DNA from: Daldinia sp. FL1419 | Lineage: Eukaryota; Ascomycota; Sordariomycetes; Xylariales; Hypoxylaceae | Direction of reading: 5' to 3' | Assembly (NCBI GenBank): GCA_025201765.1 | Contig: MU623556.1 | Span: 1-41,626 of the forward strand | DNA: 41,626 bases | Shown: positions 12,609 to 24,734 of the stretch, piece after piece | Layout of the letters: each line of letters starts with the position of its first letter | Numbering within the stretch: position 1 is the first letter of the stretch | The notes under the pieces: model-generated | Databases searched by the model: none | Seen by the model: the letters and a program-made list of their open reading frames with translations, nothing else | What the model was told of the DNA's origin: nothing | Program-made: the position numbers and the translations under genes

Positions 12609-12616
12609 CTTGATCT
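12609..12616. repeat. right target-site duplication of the MITE
   Basis: CTTGATCT, identical to 12135-12142, immediately outside the right terminal inverted repeat. Confidence 0.85.
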
Positions 12617-13828
12617 AGCGCAACACAAATCACGATCGAGGCTCCGTATACTAACTATACCATTGTAGAATAGTGGAATTCGTATCGAGGGAGCATTAGG
12701 AACAATGCAAGGCTATATAGTCGCTTGCGCATTAGCACCCTAGGCAAGCTAGTCCTGATCAACTCGTACTAACCTGACTCTTGGGTCTTCACATGTCAAG
12801 ACTCAAGCGGTGCGGCCCCGAAAACCGTTTACCTACCGTGTTATAGATGTCTTCGTCTCCAGATCCTAACCTAGTGACGTACCGTAATTTGAAAAAGCTC
12901 ATTACTCTACTTTAGCACTTTACCATTAGGCTCTCCACATCAAACCATCTCGACTCCCTACTGCGATATATAAATTTCGTTTGCTATTATGACCTTGTAT
13001 ATTACAGAAAGCCTCGTTTGCCCATTTGAAAACGTACTGATGCTTCCCCTGTAGAGAACAACCAACCCTTATATGGCGAGAATATGGGACTACGAGGTTA
13101 ATACACCCACGACACGCGGGGTATTGACCACATAGTTCGTGAGGTGTCATAAGAGTAGATACGAAACGTAGCCTGGGTAACCGCTGGTAGACCATGACAT
13201 CACATATTATATGTTTGGTTTTGTACTGTGGTTTCAGAATGCCAACGAAACTGCCCTGCTGTTCGTGGGTGTCGTTGTCTGGAACGTATTATGTAAAGGG
13301 AGATGATTAGAAAGTCATGGTAGTTAATACTACCTACCGACTTGTCTGACGCTTCTCCAGACGGGGCATCCTTGCCAACGTATGTGATGGATTGTAGATT
13401 CAATGCCAATAGCCCATGGACGTAAATGCACAGATAAAGACATATACACCCCTTCCTTTTCCTTACCAGCCCGTTCCGTTTCGATCCCCCTTTTCCGTTG
13501 CCTATGCCCAATGACCTAAACCTAACCTCTCCTGAATCGAGGCCTTGCCTCTTTTGCCTAGTGATCCTCGATACGAGGTGTAAATTTGAATAAAAAAAGG
13601 CTATCCGTTGAATATTCCATGTTGAAAGAATAAGACATGCAAGGGGTATCAGTCCGAATGAACGATCGCTGCAGTAATTTTGTTGTGCGAGCAGAAAAAA
13701 TAAATTGGAAGGAAATAAGATGCATCCTGGCCCTAGCAAGTGTTGTGATTTACTTTGTCGTCTAGGTAGGTAAGTAGGTTTGATACCACCTTTCAGGCTG
13801 TTTAATTTCCAACTTAGCAAGTATTCGA
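12617..13828. other. 3' flank of the SP-RING gene
   Basis: No supportable gene. A 210-codon minus-strand frame at 13200-13832 overlaps the end of the SP-RING gene but has no recognisable domain and is probably 3' UTR. A CTAGGTAGGTAAGTAGG motif lies at 13761-13780. Confidence 0.45.
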
Positions 13829-16800
13829 TCAATCGATTTCAATAACCTCAATTTGGGATTCTTTTCGGGGTTGCGTTTTGGGAAGTTTCTTAGTCGGTAT
13901 ATTGCTGCCCTCATCACTATCGACGTCTTTATCATCGTCTGCTGGTTGCTCCTTCGGTTTCCACGTCCCATCTGGGGAGACGTGGATCGACTTGGTTCGT
14001 AGTAGATTATGTCGTTCTAGTTGCGAGCGTACTTCAACAAGGAACTCGTCAACGACAAGACTGTAAGGCCGCGCGTCACCAGAGCAGAGTGGGCACCTCC
14101 ATTTGTCTACAAAAGATGGCTCGTTGGGACATTTAGGGCAACCAGCGTTATTACACCGATTGCACGACTTTTTGCCCAGCCGAGAATTCAACCAGGTCTC
14201 GAGATCAAAGCACTCGAGGTGGGTACACTTAGTCCCACGAACTGGAACTTTGAACATAACGCTAGAGAAAGGATCTATAAGATCAATAGACAATTCATCA
14301 AGCATTACAAGTTCATCTTCGTCCCCAGAGTTTTGAGCGTCTCCCTTCGCCCCAAGAAGGCGATTTCGAATTACCTCTCGCGTAGCATCCGCAGGTACTC
14401 TTCCGTGTGTCTCAACCATTCGAAGCACATCACGGTGGCTGAGAATTTCAACGAATTCAACCGCGATATAAAATTCCCAGTCCGGTTTTCGTTTGAGTTC
14501 CTCTTTTTCTTGGCCGGTACTTGGAAACCAAATTTTAAAAACGTTCTTATTTGCGACGACCATCGAAGAAGCATCAACGGGCAAATCTTTGGAGAAATGG
14601 GACTTTCGTGGAACACTTAGAGCGTTGTTATTAAGTTCTAAGAAAATATGTTGCGGCCAGACTGTTTCGGTAGTGACCCAAGTTTCGATAAGAGGGCAAG
14701 GCACCCTCTTCATATAACAGCACCGAATACGAAGTCGTAGAGATCCACTAGAGAATAAACTTACGAGCAACTGCTCGCCTTGTCTAGCCTCTCCTTTTAC
14801 CATCTTAATAAATTGTTCTTCCGGGATACTAAAATCAAACTCATGGAGATATGGTTGAGGTGTGATCTCGACTGGTAGGAGCGCGAATTCTTTAACTGCT
14901 TGGTAGTATCTTCCCAACTTTTCCGGGTCTTGTTCTCGAGGCATTCGCTTAGGGCTTCTTAGCTGAACCTGATGAAGAGACATCAAATCAGAATTATTAT
15001 CGTGTTGGGCGTAGGGATAATCTCGCCGCTCGATGACCACACCGGGGGCTGGGATTAGACGGTCAAGGTCGCGACTATAGCCGGTTAAAGGTGAGTTTTG
15101 TGGCTGCGGGCTCGGGAGCGTTTGAATATAATTGGGCCCCTGGAGCTGATTCATGGGGTGCCTCGTATGCGTAGCGGTCGTTGGGGCAACTGGGGCGGGA
15201 TTGGGATTGTTATAGGCAGGGATTTGGTTAACAGAACTTCGGCGGTTTGGGGGGACTAAGTTGGACTGGCTACTGGATCCATATAGGTTTTGTGGCCGTT
15301 GCCCAGCAGGGTGAACCTGATGAACGTTATACCCACCTACAGAAGCGGGAGTAGTAGGTTGTGGAGATATCGGTGCCATATAAATATTGGGCTGCGAGGG
15401 TCTCCCTCCTGCATTGTGTTGTACGTGATAATTCGGATTCGGCTGTGATGGCGTTGTCACCGTCGGGCTATTGGTCCCACTAGAATTCGAAGATAGTATA
15501 TGTGAAGGCGGTACCGTGGTTGTTATCACGCCTTGGGTGAAAGTATGGCCGGCAGTTTGCGGTGATTGGGGGGCCTGATATAAATTCTGCTGCACTTGGG
15601 GATTTATCTGATAACCCATATGAGTGTTTACCCTGGGGTCTACTGGGTGGTTTAGTTGCGTGTTCATGTGAAGCCCAATTTGTGGATTCACTGGGTAGTT
15701 CGCCTGAGCAACCTGAGGGAAGTATTGAGTGGCTATCTGATTACCCGTTTGATTTGTGTGAGACACAATTTGAGAATTGGCCTGAGGGCCTATCTGCAGG
15801 TTTTGGAAATGGTATTGGTTTGATTGTTGCATGCTAGACGATCCAGCCGGATACGGCTGTTGGCCAACTCGACAATCTCGTAGTTGGTGGATAGAACAAA
15901 CGATCTGTTTATATGAAGTGATGAGTTTTGTATTGTGTTCTTGATACCTCAGGGGTCTTTCAGAGAAATCATTAGGGCAATTTCGATGGTACTCCTGGTC
16001 CGACTCGAACAGCATTTCCATATGTTTTGCCATAGGCCCATCTCCAGTCCCTATGCTTCTCCGCGAAGCGCGGAACATTATCCCTTGGAGTACATTGGAA
16101 GATAGTAAGAATCCGTCGAGTAACTCTCTTACTAGGAAAGGGTGGCCTTTTTTTCGGCGATCTTCGATTGCTCTCTGCCAGTTGAGAGCCATGCAGCAGA
16201 GGAAATTGAGAACTTGTCCAATGTGAGCCTGATATCTGGGGTTGCATAGTAAGTCGTTTAGTGGAGCTGGGAACTGGGTGAAGAAATTGAGATGATCTGG
16301 GTTTAACTTGGTGTTGCTCTTAAGAATCATTTCCAAATTGCCAAATCCTTGATCCATTTCTTTTGGGTTGCGCGCGTCAATTTTGCACAACTCGTAAGCT
16401 TGGGCTCGGTTTTTAGACCAGATACAAAAGATCTGGTGTAGCACGATGAAAAAGAGATCACCTGTTGTGCAGGAGTCAAGCAGGAGTTGATATCGGGGTC
16501 TCTCAACCACTGGATCTAGATTTTCTAGTCCTCCTATGGATTGAATACGGTGGTTGAGGATTATAGACGCTCCATGAACACTAAAGAGCTGAAGAGAAGG
16601 GTGACTGAATCAGTAAACACTGTTAGCTATCGTATTTTCATCGGTTCGCCAATGATGGTTGCTATCATAGGTTAGTCAAACTTCACACATACCTGGTACG
16701 TTGCCTTTTAGCGGGTGGATTTTCTAGATGCTCTAGAGGTGGCAGATTGTTTGTAGCTAAGGAAAGATTTGGAGTGGGTGGCGTATTAAGGGACATGTTG

Positions 16801-17587
16801 GCAGGAATCGACATCCCCGGCGACACCGAAACCTCTCTGCTTCGTTGCAAGATTGGCTGCAGGTGAGGTGTAGAGACTCGACTTTGAGCTTGTTGATCGT
16901 CATCTAAAGCGGTATCGAGGGTAAGGCGAGGTGCGATTACGGTTGGCACACTTTGAGGCTTGGTGGCGCCGGGACTAGGCTCGTCGCTAGGAGCGGGTGA
17001 CGGAAGTACGGTACGTGCAACCAATGTTCTATGGCGTTACAGGATGCAGCAGTTAGTAAATATGAAACTAGCGGTGGATGATAAGAGAGTAAGGGTTGGG
17101 AGGTTGTTTAGAAGGCACGCGCAGGGAAGGAAGACGTGACGCATTGACAAAAGAGAAGTTCAGAATACTAGGTAACTTACGATATTTGTGGCGATTGTAT
17201 TTGTGTTTGTGTTTGTATTGTCACAGGTTCAGCTGGACGTTGAGGACGACGAGGTTGTCGAGGTGGGGCAGGAGTCGTCACCGGGGTATTAGAGGTTGGA
17301 ACAGACACTGAGACGGGTTGGGTTGTCTCGTCACTGGGGCGCACAGTATCCGTGGTGATAGGCTGCTTAGATGGTCGTGGAGGAGGGCAAGGAGGAGGGC
17401 GAGGAGAGGGCTTCGCGGGTTTTGCGTTGGCTAGCCATGATGGCTGTCGACGACCTCGACCAACCCAGGCGTTTAATGTAGAATTCGATGCTGCAACTTG
17501 TCGGTCCGAAGTTATATTCGAATTTAAGTTTGCCTTCAGCCCCGATTCGTTCTCCGTGCCCGACCTTTGTCCACCAGTTGGCGCCAT
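13829..17587 (-). CDS. SP-RING (MIZ/PIAS-type) zinc-finger protein, putative SUMO E3 ligase
   Basis: Exons on the minus strand are 17587-17181, 17028-16693 and 16580-13829, giving 1164 aa. The introns (152 and 112 nt) keep phase 2 at both joins and have GTAAGT and GTATGT donors. The N-terminal third is Pro/Ser/Thr-rich, with a basic KRQRT patch before intron 2. A conserved helical block (about 275-480) is followed by a Q/N- and P-rich stretch (about 487-790) with degenerate NPQ/NTQ repeats. The SP-RING lies at about 1033-1080: C1033-x-H1035-x2-C1038-F-D, then W1075-x-C1077-P-x-C1080. Family members dock the E2 Ubc9 and promote SUMO transfer; some act as transcription coregulators. An additional Cys quartet (1054, 1057, 1062, 1065) sits inside the finger. 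The protein ends in VIEID, which fits a SUMO-interacting motif. Substrates cannot be inferred. Confidence 0.88.
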
Positions 17588-20294
17588 CAGTCATTTATTA
17601 TTTATGGTCCTTTCCTTAGAATTTGGTCTCTGTGTCCTCTTCGGGATCGATAATGTCTAAGTACGGAATACTATAATTGGGAAAGGATATGTTAATATAA
17701 AATAACTACCTCTTGTCATTCTACTCTAATACTATGAAAAACAAAACAAAAGAAAAGAAAAGGGCAAGGAAAAAAAAGGATTTTTCTAGAGGAACAAACC
17801 CACCATAAGTAATATAGATTACGGCAAGCATAGAAAAATGACCGATGGGGCGCAAGGACAACTACGTGTTGAACATGTATTTGAGGATGTTCATATACGA
17901 ATGGTTGAAGAGTCGAACGTCGGCAACGGCGTTGAGTGGATTGGATTATTTAGTTAAACGGACGTGGAAATTCGAGCTCGCTCGAGTTGTTCAAGGGTTC
18001 AAAAGTTCACGGCGGTTGTACAGTACATAGTAGGCGGCTACCAACAAACCTAGCAGCCTTGACAGCCCGGACAGTTACTGCCGTGCAAGGATGTGCCAGC
18101 TGGAACCAGACCTAGCACGAATCTATGTATGTACATTTGAGATCTGTAGTGTACCTAGTGTTCGTGTGAGGTCCTAAAGGAAAGAACCAAAGTTGCGGAA
18201 GTTACCCCTAGTACGTATGTGCTACATCTTAGGTAGGTAGGTGAGTATTACGTGCTGCCAACCGCAAGGGTAAGGCACGCCTGCGGAGTGCATCATGTAT
18301 GTATGTACTTTCTATGTTAGCATGCATGGAAGACCGCGAAAGTTGCACCCGTGGACATGTAACTTCCAATTTACGGTACCTTATGTAGATAGATGCACGT
18401 GTACACTAAGAGGCAGGAGGTACATTCTAACATTAGGTACATGAGAAGGAAATTGACCCTGCCTAACATTATAAGAGTATATGGAGCCCAACTACACACC
18501 ATCCGAACAGTCTGTGGTCACGAGGGTAATAAGTACCTAGGTAAATATCTATATAATTCAAATTAGATACTAATTAACCTTCTTGGAATTAATCGACATC
18601 CACGCTGGCCTATTCAAAACAACGATATAAATACTCAAAATAATCGGATAAGCTAACTCCCAATTGCCGAGACTGCATCATCAGGTACCTTACTTTTTAG
18701 CAGTCTCGGGTTGGTCTCGGGACTGGATTACAAGGACGGCCCTTAGCGATCTTGGTAATCGAGCCTGCCCTGCATGTCCCTGAAAGTAAGTCAGTGATAA
18801 ACATCTTACCTGGTGTCTTAATACCTGAATAAATTATCAATGCTAGTACGATTTGTGCAATTCCTCCTTATCCGTTAGTAGATATGCATGGATAAGACTT
18901 GGATAAAATTTCGTCTAATCTTTTTAAATAAAAATGCCCAATTAATTAGTCTTATATATCATAAGTTGATATTGGTAGACTGCTTCCACGTGGTACATTA
19001 GGCTGAGTGTGTTAGGGCAGTAGGTCTTGGAAATCAGGCAGGTACCCACATACTTCTTATAAAGATACCTATCCTATACTCAGTGTATTAGTGGGCTATC
19101 AGACTCAGTTAACCAACAAAGAAAAGTTGGATGTCATAAACATAAAAATATATAACTAATAACCGAGCATCAGGTATAATCCTATATATTCTTTAAAGAA
19201 GATATGAGCATCTTAGTTATTCAACCTAGATGGATACCACTTAACACACTTGCCCATGACGACCTCGATAAGACGTCTTTCCAAGGTACGTACAATACGT
19301 ACATGTGTACGTAAAGATACCTACCCGTAGACATGTTCCAATTTCAATTAACTAACTAACTAATCCAGGGAGCTTACATGTGTTAAAACGGATAACTACA
19401 TATAAGTGGATCCGTAATACCTTAATAGTTTATGTATACCACCTTGAAAGAAAGACCCCTCACAGCTCACTCCGTGATCCGTCCACTAAAAACCCATTCA
19501 AACGGGCCTAAATGGGTTTGATTTCTCTCATCCCATACATCCGCTCGCGCTCTAAATCCTACAGTAGGTTCCTCGCCAAATCCATACCCTCCATATTCTC
19601 TCATATCTCTCAATTCAATCCTCCAGAAAGAGTAAAGAAAAAGGATTACGAGACTACATCATTGTCTTTTTTTCTTAACACATTCAAGACATTATATTGG
19701 CTACATCCCCTTTTTTTTCTCATCCCCTCTTTAAACTCCTATGTGCATTTACCGAGCGACGTAGGCCTGTGCCTCGTCCATTCATTTCCCTTAGTCTGGG
19801 GTTCTTTTTTTTTTTTTTTTTTTTTTTCCCTTCTCTCTTGTACTCGCGAATTTGGTGCGACTAGGACGGTAAAAAAAAGGAGGGAACACCCAATTGGACA
19901 ACGGTCCTTAGGTTCTAGCCAAAACTCGAAGTTCCAAATCCGAAGGCTGAAGGCGACGGTAGAGGCGACATAGATCCACTACCAAAAATAACACGAGACG
20001 ATTGTACTCTCAACCCGAACCTTCTTCGTATATATTATTTTTGTAGTAGTCTTCTTTATTTTTCTTCCATATCAAACGACGTTTCTATCGATGCATTTCG
20101 TCACTATTGAAGCATTGCTCGAGTCAGGTCTTCGATAGACTCCGCAATCCGTTCGGAATCAGGAGCCAGATCAGGGTCGCCACCTTTTCTTTAGTCCTCG
20201 GCGTTTACGGCCGTTGTTCAATGCCACTCTCCTGAGCCCCGGAACCGACGTAATCCTCGATTCTTCACCACGCGCAAATCCCGCTGTAGACATC
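17588..20294. other. divergent intergenic region between SP-RING and BOI genes
   Basis: A 2.7-kb bidirectional promoter region with no supportable gene. It contains TAGGTAGGTAGG at 18229-18243, TACCTAGGTA at 18534-18543, and a 10-bp inverted repeat at 18667-18676/18700-18709. Near the BOI side, pyrimidine-rich DNA includes a run of 23 T at 19805-19827. A 153-codon ATG frame (19512-19973) spans that run and is more likely 5' leader than a gene. Confidence 0.5.
18667..18709. repeat. 10-bp inverted repeat (possible stem-loop)
   Basis: CCGAGACTGC at 18667-18676 is exactly complementary to GCAGTCTCGG at 18700-18709, with a 23-nt loop. Its significance is unknown; repeats of this size occur by chance in tens of kilobases. 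Confidence 0.35.
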
Positions 20295-23200
20295 ATGGCG
20301 AGACCAGACGCTGGTGATATTTTGGTGGTCATTCGTAAGTTTGGTCTCCTTTCATTGTCTAAGACAATCCGCATCTATAATTTGGCCACAAAAGATACGG
20401 AAGAATCTGAATATCACGTTTTGCGCAAATGATTGAACTCCATTTAACGGGGTTGATATATAGATGACTTCCAAGCTAGAAGCTCCGACGAATTGAGTTT
20501 AGCAAAGGGCGACCGTGTCGAATTAATAGAACGCGATGACGAATTCGGCGATGGGTGGTTTTTGGGTCGTCATATGGTGAATGGGAATAGTGGTTTATTT
20601 CCCGAAGGTAAGTAGAATTGCCGTTGTGAGGACGTGAAGGTGGCGTACGATTTGCGACAGAATCGCAGCTAATCGCTCATCTGTAGTATACACGCGGCCG
20701 GCGCCAAAAGGTGTCGCAGCTTCGCCTACTGCCACCAGACCGATCGCGAGTTCGCTCTCATCCACCAATGGAACATCTTCTATAGCCAACCAACCGGCAT
20801 CGATCGCCACGCCGACTCAGGATCGCAACTCGACCCCTCAACGCGCTTCATCCGTTTCATCAGAAGCTACTCCCGTAACCCTGCCGCTAACTTCCACTAA
20901 GTCCGATGGGAAACCCGCGCCTCTCGTAAGCAAAAGTTTCGCCTATGGTAGTAGTAATGAAGGGTCAAGTCGTCTCAACGCGCCGGGCCAGGAGAATCCG
21001 GTTTTACACGAGACTTTGACTGTTATCGACGAACATTTACACTCGATCCCGCAGAATGGCGCATTGCATCATACAACAGATTCCGGGAGCGAGTATAGTT
21101 CTCATTTGCCAGATCGACTCTCTTATATCCAGGGTGAAGAGACTGACGAGGAGGAAGAAGTCTTGCACACCCGCGATGAAGTAGAATCTTGGAATGCAGA
21201 CGATGTGGCGGAATATTTATTTACTGCTGGTGTAGAGAAAAAGCATTGTGAAGTGTTTCGGGATCAGGAAATATCAGGCGAAGTACTTTTAGGAATGGAT
21301 CAATCATCGCTATTTCTCCAGGCGTTCGACCTCGGCTCTCTTGGACGACGACTAAAAACGTGGCAAAAAATTAAAAGTTTGCAGGACGAAGTGAGTGGGA
21401 TTGGAACTCTTACGAGACGGACTACACAAACATATGGTAGTGAAGCGGGGTCGGAGGATTATAAGGTCGGTGGAAGGGTAAGAAGCAGGTCAAATACTCT
21501 GACAAACTCGCAAAGAGTTGTTTCGAACGAGAGTAGGCCAGGTTCGAACCATACCAAACGTCTCTCGCAAACACCAAAAATGGAATCGATGGCTCCTTTA
21601 ACCCCCAAGTCTCCCAAAGGTGCCCAAGATAGCCCAACAAGATCGTCGCACCACAAAAGGCCCTCGGCAGCCTCCGTCCGAGAACTACACCATTCGCGAC
21701 GGCACTCTTCTACCGATTTTAGACTCGCCCCTCCAGTCGGTGCTGGAACCCCGAAACTTACATCTTCAGGTACATTTCCACAGGCCGAACCTTCACATAA
21801 GAAACAACCTTCGTTCGACCGAAATTGGACTATGGGCGCTGCTTCTTCTCCTTACCCTGCGCGACCACTGTCATCGACTGAGCTCGGCGACGCCATAAAC
21901 GTATCTGATATTGATGTCCCGCATAATCCAGCGCTCGATCTTGATCGTGGTTATTTTTCCGGTACCGAGGTTGATGGTCGAAAACGTAACGTGCTTAAGA
22001 AGCGCGAAAGCACCACTGCACATGCTCATAACTCGAGTTACACGGAGCAACAACGCGTTAGAAGCGCAACAGCCATTGCAAGACGTTCGAGGTTTGGAAG
22101 CATCGATTCAACAAGGGATTCTACACCACCGAGCGCCGCGCAAATGTATTATAGCATATCCGGGGATCACAGGCGGACAGCCTCTACTAATACTACTGAG
22201 TCCGTGCGTCCTATCCCACCCGCTAAGGATGGTCCCAGCCCAACGGTCACTAAGCTTGACGGAGGCTCGCCTCCCCAAGCATCAAACCGGCAAGCTGTTC
22301 ACGGCGATTGGATGTCTAGTGCTGGTAGCAAGTTTGGTGGTCTGAGGGCGATTTCCGATGCCATGGTGGGTAACTCAAAAGTTGGTTCGCCAACTGATTC
22401 ATCTACCCAAGCTTCGCCTCTGAGATCACCATCCAGGGCCGGGTCAAGTACGCCTTCGGGCGGGCCGAGTTTTGAGATTGATTCTCCCGACACAGGGAAA
22501 AGTCCATACTCAGCGGCTACAACTGCTAGCCGTAAGAGCGGGAAGAAGACGAAACAGGAAACGAGTGCTTACCTCCGCGGTCTACAGAAGATCGGCCCCC
22601 GCGAAGCAATCAAGGATGCAGACTATAGTGGATGGATGAAGAAGAAGAGCTCGCACCTGATGACAACGTGGAAACCGCGACTCTTTGTTCTAAAGGGAAG
22701 ACGGCTGGCTTATTACTACTCCGAAGACGACACTGAAGAAAAAGGGTTAATCGATATCTCCTTCCATAGGGTGTTACCAGCGGATAACGAGCGACTTACC
22801 GGGCTACATGCCACGTTGACGGGTGCTAGTAATACTCCAATCATGCCGGCTGATAGCAATCTTCCAACACTTGCAGACAACGCCGCTGTTCCCGCCGAGA
22901 AAGGTACGGATTCGATGTTCATATTTAAGCTCATGCCTCCCCGAGCTGGACTTTCAAAGGCTGTCAATTTCACCAAACCAACCATACATTACTTCGCCGT
23001 TCCAAATCTGCAGCAGGGGCGAACATGGATGGCGGCTTTAGTGAAGGCCACCATCGACCGTGACGACACCCAGCCGATGACAACAACATATCAACAAAAG
23101 ACAATATCGCTCAACAAAGCACGTGCCATGCGCCATCGACCACCCGCTCTAATGAATCTCGACGAGAAGGTCGAAGAAGGTTCCAAGGACGTCGATGACG

Positions 23201-23349
23201 AGAAAAAGAATGGTCTAGGCATCTCGTTTGGAGAGGTTGATAGTGCAGTCTCCGGTCTCGAGAAGTTAGGTCTTTCAAAAGTTGAAAGCAAGAAGTCGGC
23301 ATTAGATAGTGAGAAAAGCAATGGTGCGGTACCTCCCCAGAGCGCTTAA
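20295..23349 (+). CDS. BOI2: Boi1/Boi2-like SH3-SAM-PH polarity protein
   Basis: Exons are 20295-20334, 20464-20607 and 20687-23349, giving 948 aa; donors are all GTAAGT and frames join at phases 1 and 1. The start is the first in-frame ATG, just before the SH3 domain, which is split across the first two introns (about 8-65, with HDFQARSSDELSL, GDGWFLGR and GLFPE). A SAM domain follows at about 227-297 (VESWNADDVAEYLF to KIKSL). A long Ser/Pro-rich disordered stretch leads to a PH domain at about 707-850 (GWMKKKS, WKPRLFVLKGRRLAYY, then WMAALVKATI). In yeast, Boi1/2 sit at sites of polarised growth, bind Bem1, Cdc42 and phosphoinositides, and promote exocytosis; a hyphal-tip role here is inferred. 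The neighbouring genes belong to unrelated processes. Confidence 0.93.
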
Positions 23350-24734
23350 GCCGCTCATGTGTCAGTCCGCGATATTGATTTCTTGGCTATCTTTTGCCAT
23401 GAGCAAGCAGCCAGATCATCACACTACTCCTCACTTCGGATTGCAGTATTCTATTACTTCTTTGATAATTGATAAGAATACTTGATATTCTTATTAATTT
23501 GAACCAGCGGAGCCGGGACTCGCACCTACATATAACTTTTCTTCCCTTTAGCGTGTCATCTATTTTTATTTCCTAATTATTCCCCAAATATCCCCCTCAT
23601 CGATACCTCAAATATACGAACGAAAGCAAGAGATAAGATACAGATCCATGACCAGGTAATAAAGTTAGTTACCCAACCGGCGATTCGAGTCGGCGGGGTT
23701 CAAAGCAGCAGTAGTAGGAAGGGGAGTGGGAGAAGGTGTAGAGCAATAAGTCTTGGACTACGGTTATCATGGAACGCACGGGAGGGAGGATGGAAAGAAA
23801 CAAAGAGAGGAGGGAAGGATATGTTGCGTCTGTCGTTGCGAGACGAGGACAGAAGTCGAAACCTGGTGCGCATCGGATCGGATCGGGTGGTAGTCTATTA
23901 CCTTCTATTACCCTACGGAAAGCAGCAATAGATAAGCCTTAATACAATGTACTATGTATGAAGCAGAGACAGAGACAGAAAAAGAGAAAGAGAAAGAGAG
24001 AGAAACAGACGGACTTGTTGGGAGTGGGCGAGGTGTGTCGCGCGAATATAATTGCTACTATTGCCGCTATGCGCTGTACTGTGTTGTTATAGATCGTGCA
24101 GGCTATTTATTTCGTGTCGTGGTTTCGTCTTGTACGTATAAACAAGGTGCCTTCGGTGCCTGTGTGTATGGGTATGGGTAGTATGTATATAAATACAGGT
24201 AGATAGGTAAGCGTTAGACGGAAGCAATTCTATTATTTTGGGCATCTTGCCGGTTACAAAGTGTGATGACCGCGTGGTACTAAATTATTACATTATCTTC
24301 ACCCCACGAATGGATCTCTAGCATGGAGTCTCAAGCTCCGACATCCCTCTAAAACTCCAGCGACTTCCACGCCCACGCCCCTAAACCACAATCAAAGGTA
24401 AGAAAGAATTACGAGAGGCTTAACTCCCATCTAATCACCCAAGGTTAGTCAAATCGTACCCAAGGCAACCAAACCACCATAACATGCGACAAACGCATAT
24501 TCCATTTACGTAATTCCTATCCTCGTCCCGGCTCCACGAAGCCAACTATACTCCGCCCCGCCATGCTTTGTCCTATATTTATAGAAAAAGGGGTATCATA
24601 ACCATACATACACTTCGTAATCCTCCTTCTCCTTCTTCTTCTCCTTCTCCTCTCCTATCCCCACCCCAGCAGCCAAACCTCAACTATCGATAACCCTCCC
24701 CATTACCACCTCCCCTTTACCCTATGCATCCTCC
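23350..24734. other. convergent 3' intergenic region between BOI and MED1
   Basis: No gene seen. It holds a purine-rich microsatellite of GAGACA/GAAA units at about 23960-24009 and a pyrimidine stretch of CTT/CTC units at about 24620-24655. Both genes end into this region. Confidence 0.5.

Noticed and set aside
13200..13832. 210-codon minus-strand ORF overlapping the end of the SP-RING gene
   Set aside because: Lies in the likely 3' UTR, has no recognisable domain and shows no splice continuity.
14021..14620. 199-codon plus-strand ORF antisense to the SP-RING exon
   Set aside because: Falls entirely inside a well-supported coding exon on the other strand and starts on TTG; a shadow frame.
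23495..23532. GAGTCCCGGCTCCGC-like stretch on the minus strand, considered as a tRNA 3' half
   Set aside because: The T-stem does not pair and no cloverleaf could be drawn.
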